Position numbers and translations under genes: made by a program
Notes under the pieces: generated by a model
The model's input: only the letters and a program-made list of their open reading frames with translations
The model's database searches: none
What the model was told of the DNA's origin: nothing
In this document: positions 33,235 through 45,338 of the stretch, piece by piece
Numbering within the stretch: the first letter of the stretch is position 1
How the letters are laid out: each line of letters starts with the position of its first letter
Source: Silene conica
Taxonomy: Eukaryota; Streptophyta; Magnoliopsida; Caryophyllales; Caryophyllaceae
Assembly: GCA_029255685.2 (NCBI GenBank)
Contig: CM055320.2
Coordinates: 40,239,927 to 40,303,926, forward strand
Reading direction: 5' to 3'
DNA: 64,000 nt

Positions 33235-35614
33235 CTACTTAATGATCTCTTACCCAATTAAGTAAATGATCCCGAGACCCAAATACACACTAACTCGGGC
33301 ACGGTTTAGCCGATACATCCCTCATTAATATGACTCGGTAGATTAACACCTTAATCGATTCTACTTTTAGAACTCTCGGTCGATAAAATTACACTAATTT
33401 TTATCTTAGCCCGAACTTATTACCACTACGGTGGCTCGAATACCTTCGTCGAGATCAACCAAATTTCAAGAATAAGTAATCATATTACCCCACTTCACCA
33501 ACGTAATAAGGTTTGCACCCCGGTTTAGCCGAGCCTACTCCCTTATGAAGAAGATCCTTCGCGGGTTCTTTACTTTTTGGTAAGGCTACGTCTCGATTTT
33601 TAAATAACGTAAGAGATCTTGTCAATTTATTATCTATCTCCTTTAAGTGAACTAAGTCGGTGAATTATCGATAAATTAATTGACACGGTCGATAAAATCG
33701 ATGAAATGCATGAGTTTGAATGACGATTTGGCTATGCATGCAACATGATAAGCATAAATAAAAGCATAAAAACTTAAAAGCATAAATAAAACCCTAGTAT
33801 GGCCTTTCCTAAAATAGAAAATAAAGTAAATTACAAATTCGGAAACCAACTCCTTTGGTCCCTTGAACTTCACACACGGCACGCATCCCAAGGCAAACTC
33901 CGTCTTGGTCGGAACTCCTTTCCGAAATGGCACCGTCTTCAAGGAATCTCCGGAATTACATATTTTTAACAAATTTTCTATCTATTTTATACATTATAAA
34001 ATAAAATAAAACAATAAAACAAAGTGATACGAGATCACATTAAATTACAACCGAATCGATAAACCCTTACATTACGGGAAATATCGATTAAAATCTAAGG
34101 CCATACTAAGTAAATTACATAATTCCAAAATTACGTAAATAAATTATGACATTCATAAACAATAATTAAATATGCAATGCTTATGCAAAATGCAAAACCT
34201 AAGCCAAATCGTCCTATTTAAACACGTTTTAAATATCGTTATTCGTAATAACACGGTTTTATGGAATATCATGATTTAAACAATTTTAAAATCACTAATC
34301 ACTCTATGAATCACCATTCACGATTTAGTTAAGTTTCCTAACACATTTTAGGATTCAAAATTTAGTCTTACTCAAATTTCGAAATAACTTAACTTTTATT
34401 TTAATATTGTTCGGTTTTAATCGGTTTTACGGGAAATAGCATTAAAATAATCAACCGAGTCATAAAAATTTCGAAAATTCAAAATTCAAAATTTTGAACA
34501 TACTGAAAATTTTCTAAAATTTCAGATCCTTCAAACTTAAATATTTTCGAAATATACCTATTTATTTCGTAAAATAGCCGTGCACATGCAAAATAATTCG
34601 AAAAATTCAAAACTACTTCAAAAATTATGAAATAAAATACCAATATATTTTTTACATCTTTCTAGACACTCAAAGTATCTGAAAAATGCAAGAAAAATCA
34701 GATGCACACTGTTTAAGATCTGAAAAAATAATGATTATGACTCTTACAACACTCAATTTCAACTTTAACTTTTAAAATTAAAATTTAAAATTTCAGAAAC
34801 TTTTGGCACTAAATAAAAATATTTTGATGATCATATATAATATTACTAATATGGGTGAATTTTTTCGGACCATATAAGTAACTTTTACTATTTTTAATAA
34901 TTCGTGTCATATATTACGCGATTTTACCGATTAAAATCATTTCTCATGCAAAATTCGAGATGAATAGCTCAAAATTCACATGCATGCTAGAAATAATATA
35001 TGTGACACTATATTAAATTTTTATGGTCAAATTCGAACTTAAACTATTTAAGCTAAAATATGTCACTAATATTACGATTTTTACGATAAAAACCAATATT
35101 CATGCAATATTAAAGAAAAATTTCTGGAAAATTCATCATATATTTTATATATTGCATGTGACATCTACAAAAAAAATTATAGTTAAATTCATAATATAAC
35201 TATTTAACCCATATTTAACTCATTTTATGACTATTTAACCATTAAAAATCATAAACCATGCATAAAACTCAATAATTTCGAAAATTATATGTATTCATAA
35301 TATGTTAAATGCATGTGAGAACATATTTAAAATTCATGGCCAGAAACATTATTTAGCTATTTTTCCCAAATAAAAACATTTTTAACCGATTTAGAGCATG
35401 AATTAACCAATTTAATTACAATGATGAACAATATTATTCCATAAATCATCAAAATGACTTAAAACTATTTTAGGACCAGAAAGTATACATGCATTAACAT
35501 TTTCGTGCATATCCTATATGTACTACTCATATTCGTTTTTAATTAAAATCACATTTTCTCGCAAAAACGTTAAAATCGAGTTGTATGCAAGCAACCTAAT
35601 GCTCTGATACCACT
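33235..35614 (-). other. X leader
   Basis: 33235-34108 matches the conserved leader of P, E3 and E4; 34109-35614 is A/T-rich. Ends at the PBS next to the LTR. No coding sequence. Confidence 0.7.
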
Positions 35615-36871
35615 TGAAGGGAACTCGGGTAGTCTTACTAGCTAGTTCGAAATATATAGTCTTACTAATTTTACTAATTAATTAATCTCATATTAATTTA
35701 TACTCAAGATCTTATGCATGCAACAACATATGCAGAATAATAACGGAAAGGGCCTTATAAACGGTCCAAATAAGTGCTAGGACGATCCTCCACGGAGCAA
35801 CCAAAATAGCTTGCCTCCTTTACGTTGCACCCAAGACCTACCCTTAAACACCGAAGACCGAACCCGAGCTAGGAGACGGAATTGGGTTATGTTAAAACCG
35901 TGTACTAATAATAATATTATTAGTATGCTACAAATATTATCTAAGTAATATTTAGAGGTTATTGTATTTTGTGCTAGAATAAAAATACAACATTAGGATT
36001 AGTCTTTTAATATGTGAGGTATCACATATATAAAGAGAATGGCATTTGTTGGGGTGTTGTGTTTTAGGCGTGAGGTTCTCAACAAAGAGAGGAATCACTT
36101 AGCTTTTCAGTCTAACCATAATATATAGGCATGCATACCTATTAATAGGTTCAAGACTATCCTTATGATTGTGTTTGTAAGACCATAATTTAAACAAATT
36201 TGTTCTTCTATTACACACAATCACACGCCACATACATTCATAAAATGGACTTTCATTTTACAATTTGTAATTTGTACAATTGTATAATATGTAACATCCT
36301 ATGTGACATAATTCAATTGTATTAATTTAAAATATATTTATCATATAAATAATATTTCTAAATTAATTAAATCATATTTAACAACTTATTTTAGTAATTC
36401 GTAATTACCGTCCCAACAAATGGTTATCAAAATAATCGTCAATACGATATATTTACAACGTTTGTTATAACCATGAACCATTCATTATACTAACTTCGAT
36501 ATTTCTAAAATATCGATTAATATTTGACAATTGACACATTTCAATTTCAAATATAAATCTTACTTTAAGATTCAACCTCTGACTTCTCGATACACGGTTT
36601 TAAGAAGATCAATCAATCCGTATCATATACAATTGATTAATATATTATTTAAGGGGTCTGTCCTATAGGTGTGACCTAAAGGGATCAACTGACTACCACC
36701 GTCATACGACAGTAATGTTAAACTCTAGTCAGCCAATCATTACCGATTAATGTTGGTCAGTTGACTAAATCAATATTGGATCGTCCCTTGCATATTCATT
36801 TCATAAGATTTATGACAATGATTTTTATCACTGTCGTGATCGCACTATTGTTGAGGACACATTTCCCAACA
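35615..36871 (-). repeat. LTR of X (5' LTR in element orientation)
   Basis: 1257 bp partner of 20339-21602; differs by a few substitutions and small indels. Confidence 0.92.
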
Positions 36872-37179
36872 CGAACGACACACGGGTACCGGGGCCGCAT
36901 AACCGCGGAAAAATTAGTGTTGTAAACAAAATGCTGAAACAGAACTAAAGGAAAAACGAGAACAGGTGTCAAAGCGCTGTAATTCTTCTGACACTTTTAA
37001 AAACTGCTGGGAAAAAACAAAACGTTGCATACAAATAATTGGTTGAATGTGTAACGCAGCCAAAAACAAGGAAAGCGCCGAAAATAAAACGTCAGAAATA
37101 TAAGAAGCGTCGGAAGATATGCGCTGTAACAGCCTGATTCACGCAAAACAGGTTTGTTTTTTTTTGTTTTTTTTTTCCC

Positions 37180-37281
37180 TTAAAAATTATGAACTTGAAC
37201 ATATTATATTGGTTTGCTAAAATTCCCCCCTTAAAAATTATGAACTTGAACATATTATATTGGTTTGCTAAAATTCCAAGA
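37180..37281. repeat. 51-bp tandem duplication in U
   Basis: Two near-perfect copies starting TTAAAAATTATGAACTTGAA at 37180 and 37231. Confidence 0.9.
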
Positions 37282-38439
37282 TCGATAACATTTAATATCT
37301 AATCATTATTAAACATTGATATAATCTTTAACAATTCAAATTAACCTTTTAAGACGAAATCAAGATTATCATGTGATCGATAATTTAGCAAATTATTTCG
37401 TTCAAGAACATTCAAGACGATTCCCTTTTACATTTTAACTCAATCCTTATTGAATTAAAATATCTACTAATTTATTATTTTGTCATCTTAACTGATTAAT
37501 ACAACAATAATAAATCAAAAAGGAAAACGAAAAACACAAAAAAAAAATGTCTCGGCTAAGAAAATTGCGACGGCTGTTTTATTATTATTTTTTTATTCTT
37601 TCTTAGAACGTTTATGAAAATCATACAAAAAAACTTCGTAAGCCTTATGCTCTGATACCACTTGTGGGAAAGTATCTGTATATATTCCAAATTCTTTATA
37701 AGCAGGATTATAACAAATTTATAAGGTATGATTTATAGTCATAAACGAAAAACAAGATACAAAGATTGGGATTAAGAATTAACTTTCTGTCCTTGCAAAG
37801 GCCTAAGATCAGATATCAAAGTAGATATCCTCCTAATCGTTGCACCCAAGATGTCCTGAAAAACACCCTTTCCTGAGCTAGAAATTGCAAAATTATCTTT
37901 AATTTTGTGTAAGATGAAAACTAGAGAGAGGAGGGAAATAGTCGTGTAACTCGTCCACTTTAAGTGCAGAGTGAATGTCCTATTTATAGCTGCAAACAAC
38001 ATTGCTATTAGACATCAACTAGGATTCCCCAAATCAGTATTTGGTTCTACCTACAGCACTTCATAACAACTGAACAACTTAATAATTGCTCAGACCGAAA
38101 TTCTATCTTTATAGAATCGGTTATATCTCTCTCTTGTGTAATGTTTTATCTTATAAGTATCTTATATTTATAATCCACTAATTAAATATAACCTTTTATA
38201 TTTAATTAAATCATTTAATCTTTATTAAATAATTTCATTACACATAATTAAATATAACATTTTATATTTAATTACGAATTAACATTTTAATTCGTCTTAG
38301 CTAATATTATTTAATCAGTATTAAATAATTATGTCATCATTACATTGACTAACCGTTTAGTCATATAGGGTATCAATTTGATTACGTTTTCATCTAATCA
38401 TATCTCTCAGATTCCATCCTTTAGGTGTGACTCTTAGGG

Positions 38440-38524
38440 GCCAGTTGATTACCGTCATCTGTATGACAATAACGTCAAACTTTCTAGCAAGCCAACCGTT
38501 ATTGATAAACGTGAATCAACTGGC
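38440..38524 (-). promoter_or_regulatory. Conserved LTR hairpin, U
   Basis: Arms GCCAGTTGATT and AATCAACTGGC pair over 11 bp. Compared with E3 the two arm sequences are exchanged, yet pairing is perfect. Confidence 0.7.
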
Positions 38525-38820
38525 TAAAATACAAAGGATAACCTGTGTTCCATTAAGAGATTTATACGTGTTGTCGCACTAACTGTTGAGGACATTAGCT
38601 CCAACAGCATAACCACGACACCGACTCTATGTATAGTGCATAACCGACAACTATATGCCTAAGACCTGGCCAGACCTCTCGATGTAATAACCTACACCGA
38701 ACGACACACGGGGACCGGGGCCGCATAACCACGGACACCGACCAAACCCGACCATAGATGAAACCCATAACCGGGGTGGCATTTGTTCATTACAATGATA
38801 CACAAATCGTACCACCGCTA

Positions 38821-39040
38821 TCCATTCACAAATAAGGTGACATAACCGTCACCGACATAACTTAGGATGACATAACCGTCACCAATACAAGCTAGGTAAC
38901 ATAACCGTTACCCGACTCAACTTAAGATAACATAACCGTTATAAAAATCCAAGTAAAGCAACATAACCGTTGCTCGACTCAATTCAAGACAACATAACCG
39001 TTATCAATACCATTAAAGCTAGCATAATCGTTAACTAACT
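38821..39040. repeat. CATAACCGTTACC minisatellite in V
   Basis: Imperfect units of about 25-35 bp, each with ACATAACCGT followed by [CT]A or TA. The same array occurs in W at 62760-62945. Confidence 0.85.
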
Positions 39041-39546
39041 CATCTAATACATGTGAGCCTCAATTCAACCAAAACAACACTTAAGCTAGTTTATAGAAGT
39101 TAACTTGAAGCGGGAGCTGGTTTCCCTTCCGGTTGCCCGACCGGGGGGTCTTCCTCCTCAACTTAGCTACTAAAACGGCTTAAGCATTCAACCATGCGAC
39201 CACAATGAATTCAATCGAGTATCCGACTCACATGAGTATAAAAACAACAAGGATACATTTGACAAGTCCCATATACAAGTTTACATTTCATTTGGAAATA
39301 AAACAAACGAGAATTGAAAGACAAGTTCAATGTTGTAAACATGGTAATTAAACAATATAAAATATATGTAATTCGACTCATGGATCATATGTGTTTAATA
39401 TATATTTTCTTCGACGAGTTTTATAATGATTTTTCATGCTTAAACAATGCTCAAGCAAGCGGGAAAACAATGCCCGAACATGCCCCAAAACAGCCCCAAT
39501 ATCACGTCTAAAACAGCCCTGAACAGCGCCCACGACCAGCCGCGGG

Positions 39547-39599
39547 TGCAGGCTGCGCCTATTTGACCGCAGGCCTGCGCCTATGGACGCAGGCTGCGC
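39547..39599. repeat. Phased palindrome cluster, V
   Basis: TGCAGGCTGCGC at 39547, CGCAGGCCTGCG at 39568, CGCAGGCTGCGC at 39588: spacings 21 and 20 bp. Confidence 0.82.
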
Positions 39600-40641
39600 T
39601 TATCACGGCCTGGCCAGATTACACGCAAGGATCACCCCTTTGCACAATCGTTTCGATGCTTTGAATAATGACTTTTAGACGGTTTTAACATGATTCAAGC
39701 GGTAATATCAACATAGAAACTTACTAATTCATGGGCCTATCAATATTCACGTGTAAACAATTAAGAGAAGCACAATTATCGCACTCGACATGGATTAATT
39801 CGATCCAAAAACACAATATTGCTATGAACACAAGGAGCATGAGACGGATATCAATTTATCCAATAAACACAACCAAAATTCATCCTTCATTACTACTAAT
39901 CAACTAGAAACTCATTGAATTCAATTGAACAACAAAATAATCAACACAATACTTCACAATTTCAGAAATTAAACCATAAAATCCCAAACTTTCAGAAATT
40001 AACCAACAACAACAATACACAAACGATTTTTGACTTAAAGTCGAGTAACCTCTCAAAGTTACCTTTAAAGCTCTTCAAATCTTCAAAGAATCCTTTATTG
40101 AAGTCCAACCATCCATTCTCGCTCAAGAACAATAAGAAAAACGAATCACAATCAAATCCTAGAAAAATGGATTTTTCCGAAAACACAACAACACTAGTTT
40201 TTAAAGACATGAAAAGAAGGAGAAGGAGAAGAGGAGAACTTACATGTAAAGAGCTCGGGATTTGAGCAAGAAACGAAGGTGGTAGAGTCGGATTTGTGTT
40301 CTTGAGAAACACCAACAATGGTGAAGAGGTTTTGGGGGTTTTTGGTGAGGGAGATGAAGGATGAGTGAGTTGTGAGGAATAAGACACAACATAAGGAGTT
40401 TATGGGAGTTTTGAGTCGGGAATGACTCGGGATTCATCTAATGAGTCGAGATGACTCGGAATTCACTAACTAAGGCGGAAATAACACCTTAAGACCAATA
40501 TTACTCAAGATAGAACCAATTATGCAAATAACCCACAACTCATGAAATATCCTACATACTTGTCATTTTCGAAAATTAAAACCGAAACTTAAATTCATAA
40601 AACTCGAAGTATAAATTGATACTAAAATGCTATAAAATTAA
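39600..40641. other. V interior, non-coding
   Basis: Overlapping ORFs on both strands (39915-40437) are Asn/Gln- or Ser/Leu-rich and have no domain. On the minus strand this part resembles a leader downstream of a retrotransposon promoter. Confidence 0.5.
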
Positions 40642-41871
40642 TATTGGGAAATTTGTCCTCAACAATAGTGCGATCACGTAATTAAATCTCATAACGAGAA
40701 TGCGCAACGGATGATACGAATTATTAGTCAACTGACCAACATTAATCGGTAATGATCGGCTACCTAGAGTTTGACATTACTGTCGTATGACGGTGGTGGT
40801 CAGTTGATCCCTTTAGGTCACACCTTTAGGACAATTCCCTTAACTGTTAAAGTGATCAAATGTATATTGATACGATTTGATCATATTCCTTAAACTCGTA
40901 TATCGAGAAATTAGAGGTTAAATCTTATTGTAAGATTTATGTTTAAAATTGAAACGTGTCAATTGTTAAACGGTAAACGATATTTTATAATATCGTAATT
41001 AGAATGAATCGGGTTATAATTAATACAAATGTTGTAAATCGTATTGACGATAAAATTATTCATTTTATATTTGTAATTTCGAATTACATGTCAATTGATA
41101 AATAAGATTTATTTAATTATATATATATATATAATATTTATATGATAAATATTTATATTAAGATAATTTTATTACTATGTGACATATAAGATGTCACATT
41201 ACACAATTGACAAACTTGTAAAATGGAATCCATTTTATGGATTAAGTGGCCGGGTATGGGAGGTGGTTGTGTGGGTGATTAGTGTATTAAACACACTATA
41301 ATCATTATGTTGAGACATTATCCTTGAGACACCAACCTATAGCCACCCTAGCCACATAGAAAAGAGGAGATGTTCCCTCTTGTTCTTCCCCATACCCGGC
41401 CCCCTTAAACCCTAAGCCACACTTACATAAATATGTAAGGTGTGCATAATTCATACTAATGCGTGTGCTTGAAATTTTCTAAGGGTGAGAAAATCCTTCA
41501 ACATCAAATCCTCTTAGTATCATTATAAGATAATATTCATACTATTTATATTAAGAGATATAATTAGTATACCAAGTTCATATTACTAGAACTTATATTG
41601 TTTTAAGGAAAGAACCGATTTTGTGCTAGCTTGTTCAAGATCTCGGTTGGTTAAGGGTTGTCTTGGTGCATCCAAAGGAGGTATTCTATTTTGGGTACTT
41701 GGAGGATCATCCTTGCTAAATATTTGGACCGTGTGTAAGGGTTCGAATACTCTCTTATTTCCGCATTTTAGCATGCTTAAGATCACTTATAATATGTTAA
41801 TTAAAGGGTTAATTAAAAGATTATATTAGTATGACTAAAATTAGTTTATAAGTAACTAATAAAACCTAACA
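40642..41871 (+). repeat. 5' LTR of E3
   Basis: 1230 bp ending CCTAACA. Partner of 47682-48488 plus 57766-58233. Confidence 0.9.
40728..40807 (+). promoter_or_regulatory. Conserved LTR hairpin, E3
   Basis: Arms TCAACTGACCA and TGGTCAGTTGA pair perfectly over 11 bp, 80 bp overall. Confidence 0.7.
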
Positions 41872-44323
41872 ATTGGTATCAGAGCAATAGGTTGTTTGCA
41901 TGCTTTCCGTTTACGTTTTTACGGAGTTATAGTGATAACAAAATAAAATTTGATATTTTCGTTTAATATATGATATGCACGAAATTAATTTAGCATGAAT
42001 ACCTACTGTTTTCTAAAATGTTTTAGAATATTTGGAATATATTTTGCATGAATATTGATTATTGGTATATTAAATCTCGGTTTTAATATGTTTTAATGGT
42101 TAAAAATGTTTATTTTTTTGGGAAAAATAGTTAAAATTAGCTTCTGGCCGAGATTTTTCAGTATGTTATCACATGTATATCCTATGTTTTGAATATGAAT
42201 TTGCGTAAATTATGGACTTATAAAACGTGTGATATGAATTTTAAGTGTTAAAATGCAATAAGATGAAAAAAAATGGGTTAAAATAGTTATATTATGAATT
42301 TGACTATAAACATTTATGAGGATGTCACATGAAATATTTAAAATTTATGTTGAATTTTCCAGAAATTTATCTCAAATATTGCAATATTATAGAATTTTAA
42401 TGTAAAAATCGGGTAATTAGTGACATAATTTCGACTTTAATAGTTTAAGTTGGAATTTAGCCATAAATATTTAACACGATGTCATATATATTATTTCCAG
42501 CATGTATAAATTTTTTGAGAATTTTATCTTATTTTATGCTTGAGAAATAATTTTAAAGGTTAAAATCGTACGATATATGACGTAAATCGTTAAAATTTGC
42601 AAAAGTTGTTAAAATGGCCGAAAAATGTAACCCATATTAGTCATATGTGATATGTTCATCATGAAAATTTTCTTGGGTGCCAAAAGTTTCAGATTTAATT
42701 TAATTTTAATTTGTTAAAAGTAGCATTTAAAATTGAATATTTAGAGTCATTTTTAATATTTCGGCTATGGAGCAATGTGCCATTTAATTTTCTGTCCATT
42801 TTGTGTTCTTAAAATGTTTTGGAAGGTATAAAAATATTATTAGTATTTAATTTGCATTTATGAAGTTAATTATTGAATTTTCCGACTTAAATTGCTCGTT
42901 TTACGTCTTATTTACGAAATAATGTTAAAACCGTATAAAATACTAATATTTTAACATTCTGAAAATTTTAAGAACATTCTGGATTTTTCAAAATTTGAAT
43001 TTTGAATTTTCGAAATTTTTATGACTCTTTTGGATTTTTATATTATTTTTCCCGTAAAACCGAGTAATACCGAGCAATATTAAAATATATTAAGTTAAGT
43101 CATGTTCAAAGTTTGAGTGAGACTAAATTTTGAAACCTATAAGAGTTAGGATGATTAACTTAAGGATGAAAACCGTTTCATAATAATGCATAGTGTTGTT
43201 AAACCGTTAAAACACGCGATTCCATAAACCGAGGTTTGCGATAACTATTTAAAAATGTGTTTTTAAATAGGACGATTTGGCTTAGGGTTTTCATGTTAAT
43301 TCATATTTTCATAAGCATTGCATATTATATTATGAATGTCATGATTTATTTTTACGTAATTTTGGGAATTATGTAATTTACTTAGTATGGCCTTAGTTTT
43401 AAATCGGTTTTTCCCGTAATGTAAGGGGTTACCGATTGGATTGTAATTTTGTGATCTCGTATCACCCAATTGTAATTTATTTCTATTTTATAATGTATAA
43501 AGTAGACTAGAAAAGTTGTAATATTTGTAAAATCCGGAGTTCCTTGAAGACGGTGACATTCGGAAAGGAGTTCCGACAAGACGGTGTTTACCTCGAAGTG
43601 CGTGCCGTGTGAAGTTCAAGGGACCAAAGGAGTTGGTTTCCGAATTTGTACTTTTATTATTTCTTTTCTAGGAAAGGCCATACTAGGGTTTATTTTATGC
43701 TTTTATTTTTGCTTTTTATATGTTTGCATGCATAGCCAAATCGTCATACATCGTATCATGCATGTTTCGACCTAGTCGACCTAGTCTTTTATTTTATCGA
43801 TAATTCACCGACTTAGTTCACTTAAACGGAGATAGATAATAATTTGACTAGATCTCTTACATATAAATATTGAGACTTAGCCTTACCAAAAAGTACGGAC
43901 CCATGAATCCCTTCTTCACAAGAACGTAGGCTCGGCTACACCGGGGTACTAAAATTGTCACGTTGGGTAAGTGGGGTAATAAGATTACACCTTGAAATTT
44001 GGTTGATCTCAACGAAAGTATTCGTAACCGTAGTTGCAATAACTTCGGGCTGAAGATAATTTTAAGAAAATTGTCGACCGAGAGTTCTAAGAGTAGAACC
44101 GATTAAAGGGTTAATCCACCAAATTATACCGATACGGGTTGAATCGGCTACACCGTGCCCGGATTAGTATGGGTTTGGGTCTCGGGATTGTTTACTTAAT
44201 TGGGTAAGAGATCATTAAGTAAATATATAACTAAACTTGTTAAAGTTTCTAGTTTAAATTACGAATTTTAAAATGATGTTGTTTTTCCTTTTATTATTGT
44301 AGTTTTATTTTCAACATCATCAA
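41872..44323 (+). other. E3 leader
   Basis: PBS, then about 1.5 kb A/T-rich, then the conserved leader block 43383-44224. No ORF with support. Confidence 0.75.
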
Positions 44324-45338
44324 ATGGCAACCAACGCTCCACCTCTCACTAACGTATCATGGCTTCGATCCTTTATGGATCGTTGCAAACTCGATAAGCA
44401 TGGTTCAAACTTTAAGGATTGGGATGCGCAATTACTTTTGGCCGCTCAGGGCGACGATAAGAGTCGTTACCTATCCGAAGCCGCTCCTCCCGCTCGTTCA
44501 TCGGTCCAAACTTGTGAGGCCTATGAAGCCTACATGAAAGAGTCCTCCGCTCTTAAAAATGTGCTCATCTTCTCCATGGAGCCGGATCTCCAAAGGACTA
44601 TGATTAAGTTGACCACATCGTATGAGATATACACCAAGCTTGCGACCATGTTTTCGCAAACTCCAAGGGTGATTCAATATGAGGCGGCTTCCGCCTTCTT
44701 TGACATTACATTCAAGGAAGGGCAAAAGATAAGCCCTCATGTGCTCAAACTCGCTGAGCTCGCGGAGACTCTAAAAGCTCAAAATGTTGATGTTCCCGAC
44801 TCCCTTATTATTGACCGAGTTCTTCACTCACTCAATAAGGTTAAAGCGTATGCTCAATTCCGGGTGAATTTCAAAATGCGAAACCAAGAAACCACATTGG
44901 AAGAGTTGCATAAGATGCTCGTCCAAGCCGAAAGGGACATGGGACTTCATGAAAGTTCCACCAAGGATGTTTTGAACATCGAAAAGAAAGGGAAAACGAG
45001 CTTCATAAGGAATGCCTCTAAAGGCAAGGGCAAGAAAACGTTCAAGGCCAAGGCAAACAAAGAAAAGACCTTTTCGAAAGGCGCTTCCACCTCGTCTTCA
45101 AAAGAGCAAGACAAGTGCCATTATTGCACGAGGATCGGTCATTGGAAGCGAAATTTCCCCAAATACTTAAGTGATCTCAAAAATGGGAAGGCAACCGCCG
45201 TAGGTAATAATTCTCGTTTAAATTCATGTCATTTATCAACTTATGTATAATGATACAAATGTGTTGATATTTACCCTTTTTAATTGTTTTAAAGGGGCGC
45301 CTCCTAATAACGATAAGGGCAAGGAGAAGGAAGCATGA
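44324..45338 (+). CDS. Copia Gag of E3 (two exons)
   Basis: Exon 1 is 44324-45203, intron 45204-45294 (91 nt, GT-AG), exon 2 45295-45338; 307 aa. The capsid region is of the UBN2/Copia gag type: WLRSFMDRCKL near the start, DWDAQLLLAA, EAYMKESSALKN, the hydrophobic core AASAFFDITF and AQFRVNFKMRN, then AERDMGL. A Lys-rich linker and a knuckle follow: C265, C268, H273, with Phe instead of Cys at 278. Splicing replaces the unspliced tail with GAPPNNDKGKEKEA and a stop; either way the protein ends just after the knuckle and no protease or pol follows. It would form the particle shell. Intron use is inferred from splice sites and from conservation of the spliced frame in E4 and X. Confidence 0.88.

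Larger units (their letters stand above)
20339..36871 (-). mobile_element. Element X: Gag-only Copia retrotransposon
   Basis: TSD CGAAC (20334-20338 and 36872-36876). LTRs 20339-21602 and 35615-36871 (1264 and 1257 bp). On the minus strand the PBS AGTGGTATCAGAGC directly follows the right-hand LTR and the purine tract AAGTGGGAGATTG precedes the left-hand LTR. The interior holds a broken gag and no pol. P is inserted at the gag stop codon. Confidence 0.92.
36910..38606 (-). mobile_element. Element U: truncated Copia-type element with one LTR
   Basis: One LTR, 37663-38606 (944 bp), with a tRNA-iMet PBS (AGTGGTATCAGAGC on the minus strand) abutting its left side. About 740 bp of internal leader follows to the left and ends abruptly in V sequence. 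The second LTR is absent. Host V sequence of about 130 bp occurs on both sides, so the insertion involved deletion or rearrangement. The interior includes a 51-bp direct duplication at 37180-37281. Confidence 0.75.

Noticed and set aside
39915..40437. Three overlapping ORFs in V
   Set aside because: Asn/Gln-rich or Ser/Leu-rich on opposite strands, no domain; leader-like LTR DNA.
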